NCBI RefSeq assembly: GCF_963675635.1
Contig: NZ_OY776488.1
Coordinates: 2,314,001 to 2,378,000 of the forward strand
Source of the DNA: an uncultured Pseudodesulfovibrio sp.
Lineage (GTDB): Bacteria; Desulfobacterota; Desulfovibrionia; Desulfovibrionales; Desulfovibrionaceae
Direction: 5' to 3'
DNA: 64,000 nucleotides
Below the pieces are notes generated by a model, which was given only the letters and a program-made list of their open reading frames with translations, was not told the origin of the DNA and ran no database searches. Shown here one piece after another: positions 8,453 to 17,983 of the stretch. The stretch's first letter is position 1. The number at the start of each line of letters is the position of its first letter. The position numbers and the translations under genes were made by a program.

Positions 8453-10096
8453 CTACATCGATTCCGGTGCGTTCACTCCGAGCAGACCCAAGCCGTTCTT
8501 GACCACAACAGCCACACAATTCAGCAGCATGAGCCTGGCCGAAGCAATATCGTCTTCGGCAGAGAGTACATGACAATTGGTATAGTATCTATGGAGCTTT
8601 GAAGCAAGCTCCTGCAAATACATCGAGATCAGGTTCGGGCTCTGCGTGCGTGCAGCCACTTCCACAAAGTCCGGGTACAGATCAAGATGTTGCAAAATTT
8701 CCATATCATACACGGTGTCGAGTAGAGCCAGAGAGTCCGGTCCAACAGCGGCCGCACTCTTGCCAGCCTCAGCCGCCTTGGCTTTCAGCGAACAGATGCG
8801 GGCGTGGGCGTACTGGACATAGTACACAGGGTTGTCCATGGACTTCTGCTTGACCAGCTCCAGATCGAAATCGAGCTTGGAGTCGGATTTGCGCGACAGG
8901 AACATAAACCGGGCAGCGTCGGAACCGACTTCATCCACCACGTCCTTGAGCGTCTCAAACTGACCGGCGCGGGTGGACATGGCAATGGGCTGACCGTCCC
9001 GGAGCAGGTTGACCAGATTGACCAGAATGACATGCAGCCCGCCCTTCTTTCCAAGCGCTTCACAGGCAGCCATCATGCGGGGAATGTATCCGTGATGGTC
9101 AGCACCCCAGATATCGACCACGAGGTCGAAACCGCGCTTGAATTTATTGTCATGGTAGGCAATGTCGGAGGCAAAATAGGTGGTGTCGCCGTTGGACTTG
9201 CGCAGGACACGATCCTTGTCGTCGCCCAGCTCCGTTGACTTGAACCAGTACGCGCCATCGGACTCATACCCCATGCCGGATGCGGTCAGGTCCGCAAAGG
9301 TTTCATCAACCTTGCCGTCCGTGACCAGAGACTTTTCCGAGAACCAGACATCATGACGCACGCCAAAGGCGGCCAGGTCAACCTTGATGCCTTCAAGGAT
9401 TTCGTCCTTGCCATACACTTTGCACAGCTCGGTAGCTTCGGCTTCGTCCATCTCCAACAGGTCCGGGTATTTTGCCATGACATCTCTGGCAATGTCGGTG
9501 ATGTAATCACCCTTATAAAAATCTTCAGGTTCGGACACGTCCTGACCGGCGAGCTCACGGGCGCGATACAGGATGGACCCGCCGAGAATGAGCATCTGGC
9601 GACCAGCGTCGTTGATGTAGTATTCGGCTTCGACATCATACCCGGCTTTTTCCAGAATACGGGTCAGGGAATCGCCAAGAGCCGCGCCACGACCGTGGCC
9701 GATATGCAGTGGGCCTGTGGGGTTGGCGGAAACATACTCCACCTGCACTCTGGTACCGTTGCCCATGGTGGACGTGCCGTACGCTTCACCAGCTTCAGTG
9801 ATGACACCCACGGTATCCTGCCAGAAGCTCGGCGCAAACGTGAAATTCAAGAACCCCGGTCCGGCAATCTCGACCTTCTCGATCAGGACATCGTCCGCAA
9901 AGGCCGCCTGAATATCTTCGGCGATTGCACGAGGAGCCTTCTTGGCTTCCTTGGCCAGCATCATGGCCACGTTGACCGACATGTCGCCGAACTTCTTGTC
10001 CTTGGGCGGCTCGATAACCGTTTTCTCCGGCCATTCCCAGCCAAACCCATTCAGCACGTTTTTCAGTGCCTCTTCCAAATGTATTTTCGCTCTCAT
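8453..10096 (-). CDS. argS: Arginyl-tRNA synthetase
   Basis: Charges tRNA-Arg. The 547 residues start with the arginyl-specific additional domain (about 1-85). The class I signature [20 protein letters not shown] (HIGH) follows. [24 protein letters not shown] and a modified KMSKS region ([13 protein letters not shown]) are present, and the C-terminal DALR anticodon-binding domain begins near [28 protein letters not shown] before the ATG gives a good ribosome binding site. Length and motifs are complete. It appears to be the first gene of a two-gene unit with the SPOR protein. Confidence 0.97.
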   Translation of the reverse strand: MRAKIHLEEALKNVLNGFGWEWPEKTVIEPPKDKKFGDMSVNVAMMLAKEAKKAPRAIAEDIQAAFADDVLIEKVEIAGPGFLNFTFAPSFWQDTVGVITEAGEAYGTSTMGNGTRVQVEYVSANPTGPLHIGHGRGAALGDSLTRILEKAGYDVEAEYYINDAGRQMLILGGSILYRARELAGQDVSEPEDFYKGDYITDIARDVMAKYPDLLEMDEAEATELCKVYGKDEILEGIKVDLAAFGVRHDVWFSEKSLVTDGKVDETFADLTASGMGYESDGAYWFKSTELGDDKDRVLRKSNGDTTYFASDIAYHDNKFKRGFDLVVDIWGADHHGYIPRMMAACEALGKKGGLHVILVNLVNLLRDGQPIAMSTRAGQFETLKDVVDEVGSDAARFMFLSRKSDSKLDFDLELVKQKSMDNPVYYVQYAHARICSLKAKAAEAGKSAAAVGPDSLALLDTVYDMEILQHLDLYPDFVEVAARTQSPNLISMYLQELASKLHRYYTNCHVLSAEDDIASARLMLLNCVAVVVKNGLGLLGVNAPESM

Positions 10097-10204
10097 GAGT
10101 ATATATTCTCCTTAAACAAAGCTTGTGGGGGTGCCACTAGCACGTTTGGTGCCGCAATCCAAGAGGAGAAAAGCGACCAATTCCGGCTGAAATACCGCCC
10201 CTCT

Positions 10205-11239
10205 CTACCTTCTGAACTGAGGCAATGACCGTTTCATCGCTTCTGGGAGCAGGTTCACGACCTTGCTTTCAATACTCTCCTTGTGCCGATGATATTGAAG
10301 TCCCAGCGCGATAACAGCCAGTCCGACACAGCTCAAGGCAAACGCGAAAAGCAGCTCACTCTCGAAAACATCATACGCCAGATGTCCGATATATATGCTG
10401 ACGCCAATACCGCCAAAAACGATAAAGACCCGACGCTGCACCAGCACAGACACGCCGATCAATAGAAGATTGATACAGCAATACATGAATTTCCCAAGTT
10501 CCGTATCACTATCCATGCTCGTCAAGCCTCCCCAAAAGGCGAACATCCCGAACAGATATCCCCAAAAAGCGAAATCCTGTTCAGTTCGCCGGTCCACAAG
10601 AAAGCTGCCCACCAGCATGACCAGACCGAACCACACAGAAACGAGTTTTCGCTGTTCCCATGAGAACTCCGGCCCATACAGTACTGCCGTCACATCCATG
10701 GACATGAACCAGAGGCTGAACGCCACAGGCAGCATGATAAACGGGAATCGACACCAACGAAGAGCAGCAAGCCCTGCCACGATGGTGCTTACTTCCATTA
10801 TGAACCAGCCACTCTTGATCCAGCGATAAAAATCAGAATACGCCCCAGGCTCATTCCAAACCCACCAGCCGGTTACTTCCTGAACCCCGTAGACAGCCAT
10901 AGGCGTCATACAGACCGCCGCCGTAACCAAAATGCCGCCGGGGATGATCTGCCCCTTGCCTTTCCAGAGCCACCGGCCAGCCAACAGGAACGCACCGGCA
11001 TAAAGCAGTGCCACGGCCAGATGTCCGATTCCCCCGAGATCTTTCCATGCGGTGGAAACGTACAATGTCATTGAGCCGATAACGATGAGTCCACCCAGAT
11101 AATACAGGACATTGGCAAAGGACAATGAAGGTTTGTCCGCATATTTCTGCTGGAAGGCATCGACTAACGAATCACGCACTTCAGGCGTTATGACACGTGT
11201 TTCTGCAGCCCAATCAAGATCTTTTTTCGTAAACCTCAT
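10205..11239 (-). CDS. DUF2157 polytopic membrane protein
   Basis: A 344-residue protein whose first 45 residues are soluble (MRFTKKDLDWAAETRVITPE, then a predicted helix). It then has about nine hydrophobic segments (for example LYYLGGLIVIGSMTLYVS and HLAVALLYAGAFLLAG). The N-terminal layout and following helix bundle fit the DUF2157 family, whose function is unknown. It ends with a basic tail (PEAMKRSLPQFRR). It is divergent from the AraC gene, whose start is about 100 bases away, and precedes argS on the same strand at a 108-base distance. Confidence 0.75.
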   Translation of the reverse strand: MRFTKKDLDWAAETRVITPEVRDSLVDAFQQKYADKPSLSFANVLYYLGGLIVIGSMTLYVSTAWKDLGGIGHLAVALLYAGAFLLAGRWLWKGKGQIIPGGILVTAAVCMTPMAVYGVQEVTGWWVWNEPGAYSDFYRWIKSGWFIMEVSTIVAGLAALRWCRFPFIMLPVAFSLWFMSMDVTAVLYGPEFSWEQRKLVSVWFGLVMLVGSFLVDRRTEQDFAFWGYLFGMFAFWGGLTSMDSDTELGKFMYCCINLLLIGVSVLVQRRVFIVFGGIGVSIYIGHLAYDVFESELLFAFALSCVGLAVIALGLQYHRHKESIESKVVNLLPEAMKRSLPQFRR

Positions 11240-11337
11240 GGCACTCCTTTCAGATGAATACCCTTCAGAGAATAGTACGCCAATCCCGCCACGATATACA
11301 CATTTACAATTTCTCCCACACTTGGCATGATGTGTCC

Positions 11338-12174
11338 ATGAGTTGCACGATCAAAGAACATTCACATGTTTCCACACTCCCTTTTCTGGGCGGGGTGGAA
11401 CTGTTGCATGCACGATTCGTGACCCAGAGTTTCTCCAGACACTTTCACGAAGGGTTTGCCATAGGCTGTATCGAATCCGGTGCCATGCGCTTCAACTATC
11501 TCGGAGAGTGTGTGGTTGCCAGCAAGGGACAGGTCAACCTTGTGGTACCCGGCGAGGTTCATGACGGTCACGGCGCCGACCGAGACGGATGGGCCTACCG
11601 GATGTTCTACCTGCAACCCGAAGCACTCATGACCGTTGCCCGGAGTTTGATGAAACGACCTGCCCTGCCAAATTTCCGCATGGGCGTCATCGCCGACCCT
11701 GAATTCGCCGGAGTCATTGCACAAACCCACCGACTTATGGAAAGCCCAGATGTACCGGCCCTGGAAAAGGAAACACAGCTCCTCTCACTGCTGACCAGAT
11801 GGGTTAACCAGTATGCTGACGACCATGGATATCACCCAAAACATGGCACAGAGCACAATGCCGTAAATCGGGCCAGAGACATCATTGAAGACCGATTTGC
11901 CGAGGACATTTCCCTGACAGAACTGGCTCGGTTGGCTGGGCTCTCACCCTATCACCTGACACGGGTCTTCGAGAAACGGCTCGGTATCTCCCCGCACACC
12001 TATCTGACCCAGACACGTATCAAACGTGCCAGGGAACGCCTGAGCAGGACTGACCGTATCGCTGATATAGCCCTGGACTGCGGTTTTTCCGACCAGTCCC
12101 ATCTGACTCGCCTGTTCAAAAAGCAAACGGGGGTCACCCCGGGCAAATACCGCAATATTCTTCAAAACAACTGA
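11338..12174 (+). CDS. AraC-family transcriptional regulator with cupin sensor
   Basis: About 278 residues. The N-terminal half is a cupin-like ligand domain (FSRHFHEGFAIGCIESG, GQVNLVVPGEVHDG). The C-terminal 100 residues contain two helix-turn-helix motifs (SLTELARLAGLSPYHLTRVF and IADIALDCGFSDQSHLTRLF), the typical AraC pair. The frame opens at 11254, but ATG 11338 (MSCTIKEHSH) fits the usual domain start better; neither has a clear ribosome binding site. An EamA-type exporter gene starts 24 bases downstream on the same strand, so this regulator may control that exporter. The ligand is unknown. Confidence 0.88.
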   Translation: MSCTIKEHSHVSTLPFLGGVELLHARFVTQSFSRHFHEGFAIGCIESGAMRFNYLGECVVASKGQVNLVVPGEVHDGHGADRDGWAYRMFYLQPEALMTVARSLMKRPALPNFRMGVIADPEFAGVIAQTHRLMESPDVPALEKETQLLSLLTRWVNQYADDHGYHPKHGTEHNAVNRARDIIEDRFAEDISLTELARLAGLSPYHLTRVFEKRLGISPHTYLTQTRIKRARERLSRTDRIADIALDCGFSDQSHLTRLFKKQTGVTPGKYRNILQNN

Positions 12175-12198
12175 TACGAACTCGGGCATGTTTCACCC

Positions 12199-13077
12199 AT
12201 GCCACACAACCTTACCGCATACATCAATCTCAGTCTCGCCATGATCCTGGTGGGCAGCTCTGTCGTTGCCGGAAAAATCATGGTCACGGAACTGCCGGTT
12301 TTTCTCGCATCCGCGCTTCGATTCATCCTGGCGCTCTGCATTCTCCTGCCCCTCCTCGCATACCGCGAGGGCGGCCTGCCACGCATTTCCCGCCGTTCCT
12401 GGTTCATGATCGGATTGCAGTCACTGTGCGGCTCCTTCCTGTTCACGGTCTTTCTGCTTTACGGCCTGACATTGACCAGTCCGGCCTCTGCCGGAATCAT
12501 CACTTCCACAACTCCGGCCTGCATGGGACTCATCGCGTGGCTGTTCCTGCGGGACCGCCCAACCGGCCGGACAGCTCTCGGCATCGGGTTATCCATACTC
12601 GGCGTGCTGGTCATCAACATGATGCAGGAATCGGGAAGCATATCAGGAAACAGCCCGGTCTTCGGAAACCTGCTTGTGCTCGGAGCGGTCATCTTTGAAT
12701 CCCTGTTTCTGCTCATTCGCAAAACCGTGCCTGAACCGCTTTCCCCACTGGCAGTGTCAACGCTCATCTCACTCTTCGGGCTGGTCTGGTTCCTGCCTGC
12801 GGGTCTGGTCGAGGCATGGGATACGAATTTCTCAGCCATCAGCCTGACTGGCTGGCTGACCGTCATTTACTACGGTGTATTCGTGACAGTTCTGGCCTAC
12901 CTGTTCTGGTTTGCCGGCATCACCAGAGTTGCGGCCTCCACGGCTGGAATATTCACAGCCATCATGCCGGTATCCGCCCTGGCATTATCCGCCCTGATCC
13001 TGAACGAGCCACTTGGTTGGCAGCAACTGACTGGATGTGGATGTGTCCTCGGCGGCATTGTTCTCATCTCGCGCTGA
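12199..13077 (+). CDS. EamA/DMT-superfamily transporter
   Basis: A 292-residue membrane protein with ten predicted helices arranged as two EamA repeats (about 10-140 and 155-290). Visible family features are VVAGKIMVTELPVFLASALR in repeat 1, GIITSTTPACMGLIAWLFLRD at its end, and IFTAIMPVSALALSALILNE closing repeat 2. Such proteins export metabolites, amino acids or drugs by proton exchange. It directly follows the AraC regulator. Substrate unknown. Bases 13078-13238 between this gene and the next stop hold no recognisable element. Confidence 0.88.
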   Translation: MPHNLTAYINLSLAMILVGSSVVAGKIMVTELPVFLASALRFILALCILLPLLAYREGGLPRISRRSWFMIGLQSLCGSFLFTVFLLYGLTLTSPASAGIITSTTPACMGLIAWLFLRDRPTGRTALGIGLSILGVLVINMMQESGSISGNSPVFGNLLVLGAVIFESLFLLIRKTVPEPLSPLAVSTLISLFGLVWFLPAGLVEAWDTNFSAISLTGWLTVIYYGVFVTVLAYLFWFAGITRVAASTAGIFTAIMPVSALALSALILNEPLGWQQLTGCGCVLGGIVLISR

Positions 13078-13238
13078 TGAACTTCCGTTATCCGATAAAC
13101 ACGCCGGCTTCTGACTGCCTTCGCTTTGAGGAATCTTCTCCACGGAAAGATTCACGCAGGATAGATATATCCTATCAAAGTACCGGGAGCCTTTCTGCCA
13201 ACGACAGATACGTCGTCAGACAGTGTCTCCCCACTCTC

Positions 13239-14696
13239 TTACAATTCCAGATTGGTAAAAGGCTTGCGCTTTTTCTTGCTCTTTTTTGAGTCGGACATGG
13301 TCAAGTCGAAAACTGTGTCACCCGCTGATTCGCTGGCCTTGCGAACAGGATCAGGTTCGTTTTCAGCTTTGCTCCGTGCCTCGACAAGTTTTACCTGTGC
13401 CAAGGAGTTCTCGGGATCAAGATCAAGGACATGCTCGAAAAATGGTATGGAATCACGGTATCGACGCAACTCCAGATGAAGCAGCCCAATGTTCAGCGCT
13501 GCTCCCACGCTCCCTGCATAAAAATTCGGATCAATACTCAAAGCGCGATCAAAACAATCCAGAGCAACCATGCGTTGCTTGCCTTCCCAGTGGGCCAACC
13601 CCATGTTGTAATGAATGACCGGATCTTCCGGAGCGATGGTTACGGCCTTGCCATAGACCTCTACAGCCTCAGCCCACCGTCCTTCGCCACGCAGGATAAT
13701 CCCAAGACGATTGAAATGGACAAGATCATCCCGTCCCAGCACACGCTTGGTGTCAATTACCCGATTCAAGTATTTGACCGCCAGATTGGGAGCAATAGCC
13801 GTCACAGCATCCACTATACGCTGAGTCAGGTCACCGACCATGCTGCTGACCTCCTTTTCGGCAACCGTTATCCCACGATCAAGGTATTTCTCCGCTTCTT
13901 CATGCTCGCCTTTGCGCAAATGTTCTTCGGCTATGTCGATTTTGCGTTCCGGATTCAACGGACTGATGTCGTCCAGTTCTTTCATGTACGCCAGAGCACG
14001 TTCATCTTCCATTTCCTTGAAGGCTTCCGCGAGCTTGATGAGCGGGGCCATGAAAATGGGCTTGGCTTCGTGAGCCGCCATGTAGCACTGCACGGCCCTG
14101 TCGGTCTCACCGACACCCATGAGGGCATTGCCACGGAGGACCAACGCACGCGCGCTGTCCGGACGGTTCATGAGGATACGATCGGCCGCTTCCAACGCCG
14201 CATCATATTGCTGTTTCTCAAGCAGTTCTTCGCAAAGCTCGATCTGTTGCTTGAGCTCCATGGTCGGCGAGATAACCTCGGCAAGAGCATCAATGACCAT
14301 ATTGGCAGACGCAGGTTTGATCAAAACCCGGCTCACACCAAGCTCAAAGAAATAGGCTACGGTCTCCTGGGTGGCCTCCCATGTCAGAACAACCATCTTG
14401 ATGTCCGGAAACTCGCGTTTGAGGTTGATGATAAAATCAGTGGACGGTTTATTTTCAATCATGCGTTCGATAAAGATAACGCACGGGATACTCTGATCCT
14501 GCAATTCGAGACATTTTTTCATGGCAGCGTTCATGGAAGAAAAAGCAAGCAAAGAGTCGCCGCTGAGACCGATAACCCGTGAAACAATATTTCTCAGAGC
14601 ACGGGTAAAGACAAAGTCATCAGACAGATAGACGATGACGCCTCCATCTTTCTTGATGAAATCATGAACAATGGTATCAGTTGATTCTCCAAACAT
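13239..14696 (-). CDS. Pseudo-receiver / TPR protein, copy 1
   Basis: 485 residues. Residues 15-135 fold like a response-regulator receiver (VIVYLSDDFVFTRALRNIVS, MVVLTWEA, VSRVLIKPAS). The residue at the phosphoacceptor position is Glu77 (CVIFIERMIENKPS) rather than Asp, while the conserved Lys is kept. From about residue 150 several TPR repeats follow (ALVLRGNALMGVGETDRAVQ, IHYNMGLAHWEGKQRMVALD), and the tail is strongly basic (KKSKKKRKPF). The start at 14696 has GGGAGA upstream; the frame is open further. The next gene upstream is a paralogue with the same architecture and the same substitution. Probably a scaffold or constitutively 'on' regulator; partners unknown. Confidence 0.85.
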   Translation of the reverse strand: MFGESTDTIVHDFIKKDGGVIVYLSDDFVFTRALRNIVSRVIGLSGDSLLAFSSMNAAMKKCLELQDQSIPCVIFIERMIENKPSTDFIINLKREFPDIKMVVLTWEATQETVAYFFELGVSRVLIKPASANMVIDALAEVISPTMELKQQIELCEELLEKQQYDAALEAADRILMNRPDSARALVLRGNALMGVGETDRAVQCYMAAHEAKPIFMAPLIKLAEAFKEMEDERALAYMKELDDISPLNPERKIDIAEEHLRKGEHEEAEKYLDRGITVAEKEVSSMVGDLTQRIVDAVTAIAPNLAVKYLNRVIDTKRVLGRDDLVHFNRLGIILRGEGRWAEAVEVYGKAVTIAPEDPVIHYNMGLAHWEGKQRMVALDCFDRALSIDPNFYAGSVGAALNIGLLHLELRRYRDSIPFFEHVLDLDPENSLAQVKLVEARSKAENEPDPVRKASESAGDTVFDLTMSDSKKSKKKRKPFTNLEL

Positions 14697-14790
14697 GATC
14701 TCTCCCGTTTTTCGTACAACACACTGCGAGACAGTCCTGGCTATCTCCACACTACGTGATGTCAGTGAAACGGGTCAACCGGGAACAAGA

Positions 14791-14822
14791 ATCCCCGGCT
14801 GTCTTGAGTGACAGTCGGGGAT
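14791..14822 (-). terminator. Hairpin between the two pseudo-receiver genes
   Basis: ATCCCCGGCTGTC and GACAGTCGGGGAT form a 13-bp stem with one wobble pair and a 6-base loop, 28 bases beyond the stop of the upstream paralogue. The T-tract on the minus strand is weak. Confidence 0.6.
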
Positions 14823-14849
14823 GCATGATCTGAAAAAAAGGGAACGCGT

Positions 14850-16184
14850 TTACAAACTGTCTTCCATTGCGGCCAGCTTGCGATGAGCCGCTGCATTGTT
14901 CGGATTTATTTCAATCGCGCTTTGAAAACACGGTATGGCTTTCTCATACTCTCTGAGTTCACTGAAGAGAGTTCCGACGTTCATGGAGACAGCTTCGCTG
15001 TCCTTATAGAAAACAGGATTCCTCTTCAACGCGTTTTCAAAGCATTTGCCTGCCAGACGCCGCTCTCCACCATCAATATACGCCAGGCCCATATTGTAGT
15101 GCAGCCCCTCGTCATCAGGAGATATCCGCAGTGCCTGGGTATAGTTCTCAATGGCTTCCTTCCACTTTCCCTGTCCACGCAAGGCAATACCGAGTTTGTT
15201 GAAAAGTGTAATATCACCCGGTCCAAGGCGCTTGCCTTTGGCTTCCAGCACCCTGCTCAGATACTTCTCGGCCATGCGGGGCGACGTCTGTTCTACCGCT
15301 TCAGAAATATTTTCGGCAACCGAGCTGATCAGACTCATGGCTTCTTGCGTTGCGGCATCAAGGGCTTGATCGAAATACTTTTCCGCCATGTCCATTTCCT
15401 TTCGGTGGACATAGATCTTGCCGATATCCGTCTTGCGTTCGGCATTGAGCGGGCTCAATTTGTCAAGCTTCTTCATATAGACGAGCGCCTTGTCCGCATC
15501 CACCTCCCTGTATGCCCCCACCAGCTTCTTGATGGGTTCCAGGTAGAGCTTGGAACTGTCGTGAGCTCGGTGATAACAATCCAAAGCCTTGGTCAGGTCA
15601 CCCTGCAATGAAAAAATATCGCCCTTGAGCATGAGCCCTGCCGGGCTTTCCGGTTTGAGCCGCAGTATCTTATCCGCGATCTGCATGGCATCCATGAGTT
15701 TGCCAGCGGCCATGCACCGCTTGCCTATGGACATGTATTCACTGAGCTTGCCCTGCGGTTGCACAGTAAATGCCATTTTTTCGATGATATTGTTTATGGA
15801 GGCGGGCTTGGAGATGACATTGTTCACGCCAAGCTCATAAAAATAGGCGATATTTTCGCGCTTAGTTTCACCTGCAAGAACGACTATTTTCAATTCCGGC
15901 AACAGCCGCTTGAGAGTAATAATAGTGTCAGTACTCGGGTACCCCGCAAGAATTCGTTCGATAAAGACGACGGTCTCCACTGACTTCTTTTCCAACTCCT
16001 GAATCTTTTTCAGTCCCTGCCGAATATTCTCAAAAGCAAAAAAACAATTCCGTTTGATGCCAAGGACCTTGAGAATGGTCGTAGCGAGCGTTTTCTTGAA
16101 GATCATATCTTCGCTTATAAGAACAACGCTACCGTTTGATTTCTCAAAATAGTCGTAAACTATTGAATCGTATTTACCCGCCAT
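14850..16184 (-). CDS. Pseudo-receiver / TPR protein, copy 2
   Basis: 444 residues with the same plan as the downstream paralogue: a receiver-like domain (SVVLISEDMIFKKTLATTIL) in which Glu76 replaces the phosphoacceptor (TVVFIERILAGYPS), the conserved Lys kept in VISKPAS, then a TPR array (GLHYNMGLAYIDGGERRLAG, VGTLFSELREYEKAIPCFQS). It lacks the basic tail. Similarity runs over the whole length, so the pair arose by tandem duplication. The two genes are separated by a hairpin and could be independent transcripts. Cytoplasmic; no DNA-binding or enzymatic output domain is visible. Confidence 0.85.
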   Translation of the reverse strand: MAGKYDSIVYDYFEKSNGSVVLISEDMIFKKTLATTILKVLGIKRNCFFAFENIRQGLKKIQELEKKSVETVVFIERILAGYPSTDTIITLKRLLPELKIVVLAGETKRENIAYFYELGVNNVISKPASINNIIEKMAFTVQPQGKLSEYMSIGKRCMAAGKLMDAMQIADKILRLKPESPAGLMLKGDIFSLQGDLTKALDCYHRAHDSSKLYLEPIKKLVGAYREVDADKALVYMKKLDKLSPLNAERKTDIGKIYVHRKEMDMAEKYFDQALDAATQEAMSLISSVAENISEAVEQTSPRMAEKYLSRVLEAKGKRLGPGDITLFNKLGIALRGQGKWKEAIENYTQALRISPDDEGLHYNMGLAYIDGGERRLAGKCFENALKRNPVFYKDSEAVSMNVGTLFSELREYEKAIPCFQSAIEINPNNAAAHRKLAAMEDSL

Positions 16185-16306
16185 GAGTCCCTCGGAAACA
16201 AATACTCAAAAGTAATAAAAAAAAACCGCCTGCTTCACACGTTTAACCAACGCTGACTCTGTCACAAAAAAACATCGTTTGGAATGATAAATCGAGAAAC
16301 AACACT

Positions 16307-17059
16307 CTATAAAATATGGATATCGCCCGGATTTGGAAGAAAAACCTTCAGATCTGAAACAGCATTTGCCCGGGCAAGAATCACGTCTTTCCTTTCACGC
16401 CGAACCGTTCGCTTCACATGGACCAGAGCGCAGGCCTTTGCCCCTGCCTTGCGTGCGAAATCAATCGAAGACTCGACACTTCCGTGCCCCGTATTTTCCC
16501 GATCCAGAGAATAGGATTCATGCACCACGAGATTGCATCCAAGAGCCAGCTCCAGGGTCTCGTCAGTAGGATGCCCATCACCTGAGTAGAACAAGGATTT
16601 GTCCGCAGTGTCGAGCCGTATGGCCTGACAGGGCATGGCATGATCACTCATGGCAAATCGGAACCGAAAACCTGCATGTTTCAAGTCCTGACCGGGATCG
16701 CATTCAATAAAGAATATCCCGAATTTTGCCCGGGCCAGGGCGTTGGAATATGCCATCTCCATCAGACGGGTGACCCGGGATTCTATGCCGGACGGCCCGA
16801 GAATGGTCAGCCGTTTTGTACGTCCCTCCTCAATGGAGCGGACTAGCAGTGCGGGCAAGCCAAAATAATGATCACCGTGAAAATGTGAGATATAAACCGC
16901 ATCGAGATCAAGCGGATTTGAAGCCATTCCCCAAAAGACACAGGAAGCCGTAAAACCGCAATCAAGCAGAATTGAGGAAGAACCGGAGTGCACCAACAGA
17001 GAGGTATTGGGCAGCTTGTCATCAAAAGCTTCACCGACACCGGCAAAGGTCACGCGCAT
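16307..17059 (-). CDS. MBL-fold metallo-hydrolase, RNase Z-like
   Basis: 250 residues with a metallo-beta-lactamase fold. The zinc motif is SHFHGDHYFGLPALL, with later ligands in AMSDHAMP, YSGDGHPTDE and HGSVESSIDFARKAG. The layout resembles RNase Z and related phosphodiesterases, but the arm that grips tRNA in true RNase Z is not obvious and the protein is short. I therefore leave it as an RNase Z-like hydrolase of unknown substrate. It starts MRVTFAGVGEAFDD. The genes on both sides are unrelated. Confidence 0.82.
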   Translation of the reverse strand: MRVTFAGVGEAFDDKLPNTSLLVHSGSSSILLDCGFTASCVFWGMASNPLDLDAVYISHFHGDHYFGLPALLVRSIEEGRTKRLTILGPSGIESRVTRLMEMAYSNALARAKFGIFFIECDPGQDLKHAGFRFRFAMSDHAMPCQAIRLDTADKSLFYSGDGHPTDETLELALGCNLVVHESYSLDRENTGHGSVESSIDFARKAGAKACALVHVKRTVRRERKDVILARANAVSDLKVFLPNPGDIHIL

Positions 17060-17139
17060 AAGGAAAACTCCATAGCTGAAATTTAGAACATGCGAATGAT
17101 TATTGTCTGAAAAACGAATGAGGGCAATAGGGGGGAATC

Positions 17140-17397
17140 CTATTTTTCGCTGTCTCTGTTTCTAACCTCTTCACGCCATGCGTTGAGCGGAGCATAACAT
17201 CCCTGTCCTTCATGCTGTGATTTTCGCACCTGTTCGCTCATTTCAGGATCAAGCATGAGACCGCACATATACCGCGCCTTTTCCTCATCCCAGAAAAGAT
17301 CCGGGCAACGGCGCATATAGCCGTATCGCCTATGAGATTCCATGCAGGGGTCCTGCAGACAGCACCACCCACACCCTATACACGGTTTGGACATGTT
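17140..17397 (-). CDS. Small cysteine-rich protein
   Basis: 85 residues starting MSKPCIGCGWCCLQDPC; AGGAGA lies 9 bases before the ATG, which decides this start over the longer frame. Seven or more Cys are arranged as CxxCxxCC near the N-terminus with further Cys at about 30, 44 and 66. This resembles YkgJ-type zinc/iron-chelating domains, although it is shorter than those. Function unknown; a metal-binding role is inferred only from the cysteines. Confidence 0.7.
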   Translation of the reverse strand, partial: NMSKPCIGCGWCCLQDPCMESHRRYGYMRRCPDLFWDEEKARYMCGLMLDPEMSEQVRKSQHEGQGCYAPLNAWREEVRNRDSEK

Positions 17398-17536
17398 TTT
17401 CCGTTCTCCTGATTGATATGCTCCAGCGATACCTGTGGCCGCCGCAAATGGCAAGAAAGGACACTTGACTTTTTTCCCGGTTACTATCAATCATTAAGTA
17501 TCTAGAATTTGAGACACTTATTGAGGTTACCCCTTC

Positions 17537-17902
17537 ATGCAACTCACACTGAGGCTCGAGAATGACTGTCTGCACGTCACCACAACAGGTACAGTGGATA
17601 CAGTCGAAAAAATGCAACACTACGCTGTCACCATTCTGGAAAAGGCCATTGAATACAACACGAAACGTGTACTACTGGATGAAAGGAATCTGACAAATCT
17701 TACAACATCTCTTGATGCGAGCCTGCTCGCTCAATCTGCCGAGGTTGATAAAGCCGCAATTTTGGGTATACGTGTAGCCAATCTCGTCAGCCAAAAAGGG
17801 TACAGCATTGCGGTTATATATGAGAATGCATTGTTCAACAGATCACTGAACTGCAAGACGTTCACGGATAAGGAACAAGCCATACAGTGGCTCACATCCT
17901 GA
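17537..17902 (+). CDS. Hypothetical protein, SpoIIAA/STAS-like
   Basis: 121 residues (MQLTLRLENDCLHVTTTGTV) with alternating beta strands and helices, no signal peptide and no cysteine motif apart from single Cys. The pattern TGTVDTVEKMQHYAVTILE followed by KRVLLDERNLTNLTT resembles small STAS/SpoIIAA-like proteins. GAGG lies 10 bases before the ATG. It is divergent from the Cys-rich gene and lies about 80 bases before dapF. I do not recognise a specific family member. Confidence 0.6.
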   Translation: MQLTLRLENDCLHVTTTGTVDTVEKMQHYAVTILEKAIEYNTKRVLLDERNLTNLTTSLDASLLAQSAEVDKAAILGIRVANLVSQKGYSIAVIYENALFNRSLNCKTFTDKEQAIQWLTS

Positions 17903-17983
17903 TCTACGCCGCATCCATATCCAAAAAGAATTGGACCATATGTCAATCACGGCCTACCTGTGGTAAAAATGGAGTTACACACC

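Noticed and set aside
13078-13238. Possible small gene or RNA between the EamA-type transporter and the pseudo-receiver gene
   Set aside because: No open frame with a ribosome binding site and no stable hairpin with a T-tract were visible.
16307-17059. Bona fide RNase Z
   Set aside because: The MBL motifs are present but no clear tRNA-binding arm is visible, so I kept a general hydrolase call.
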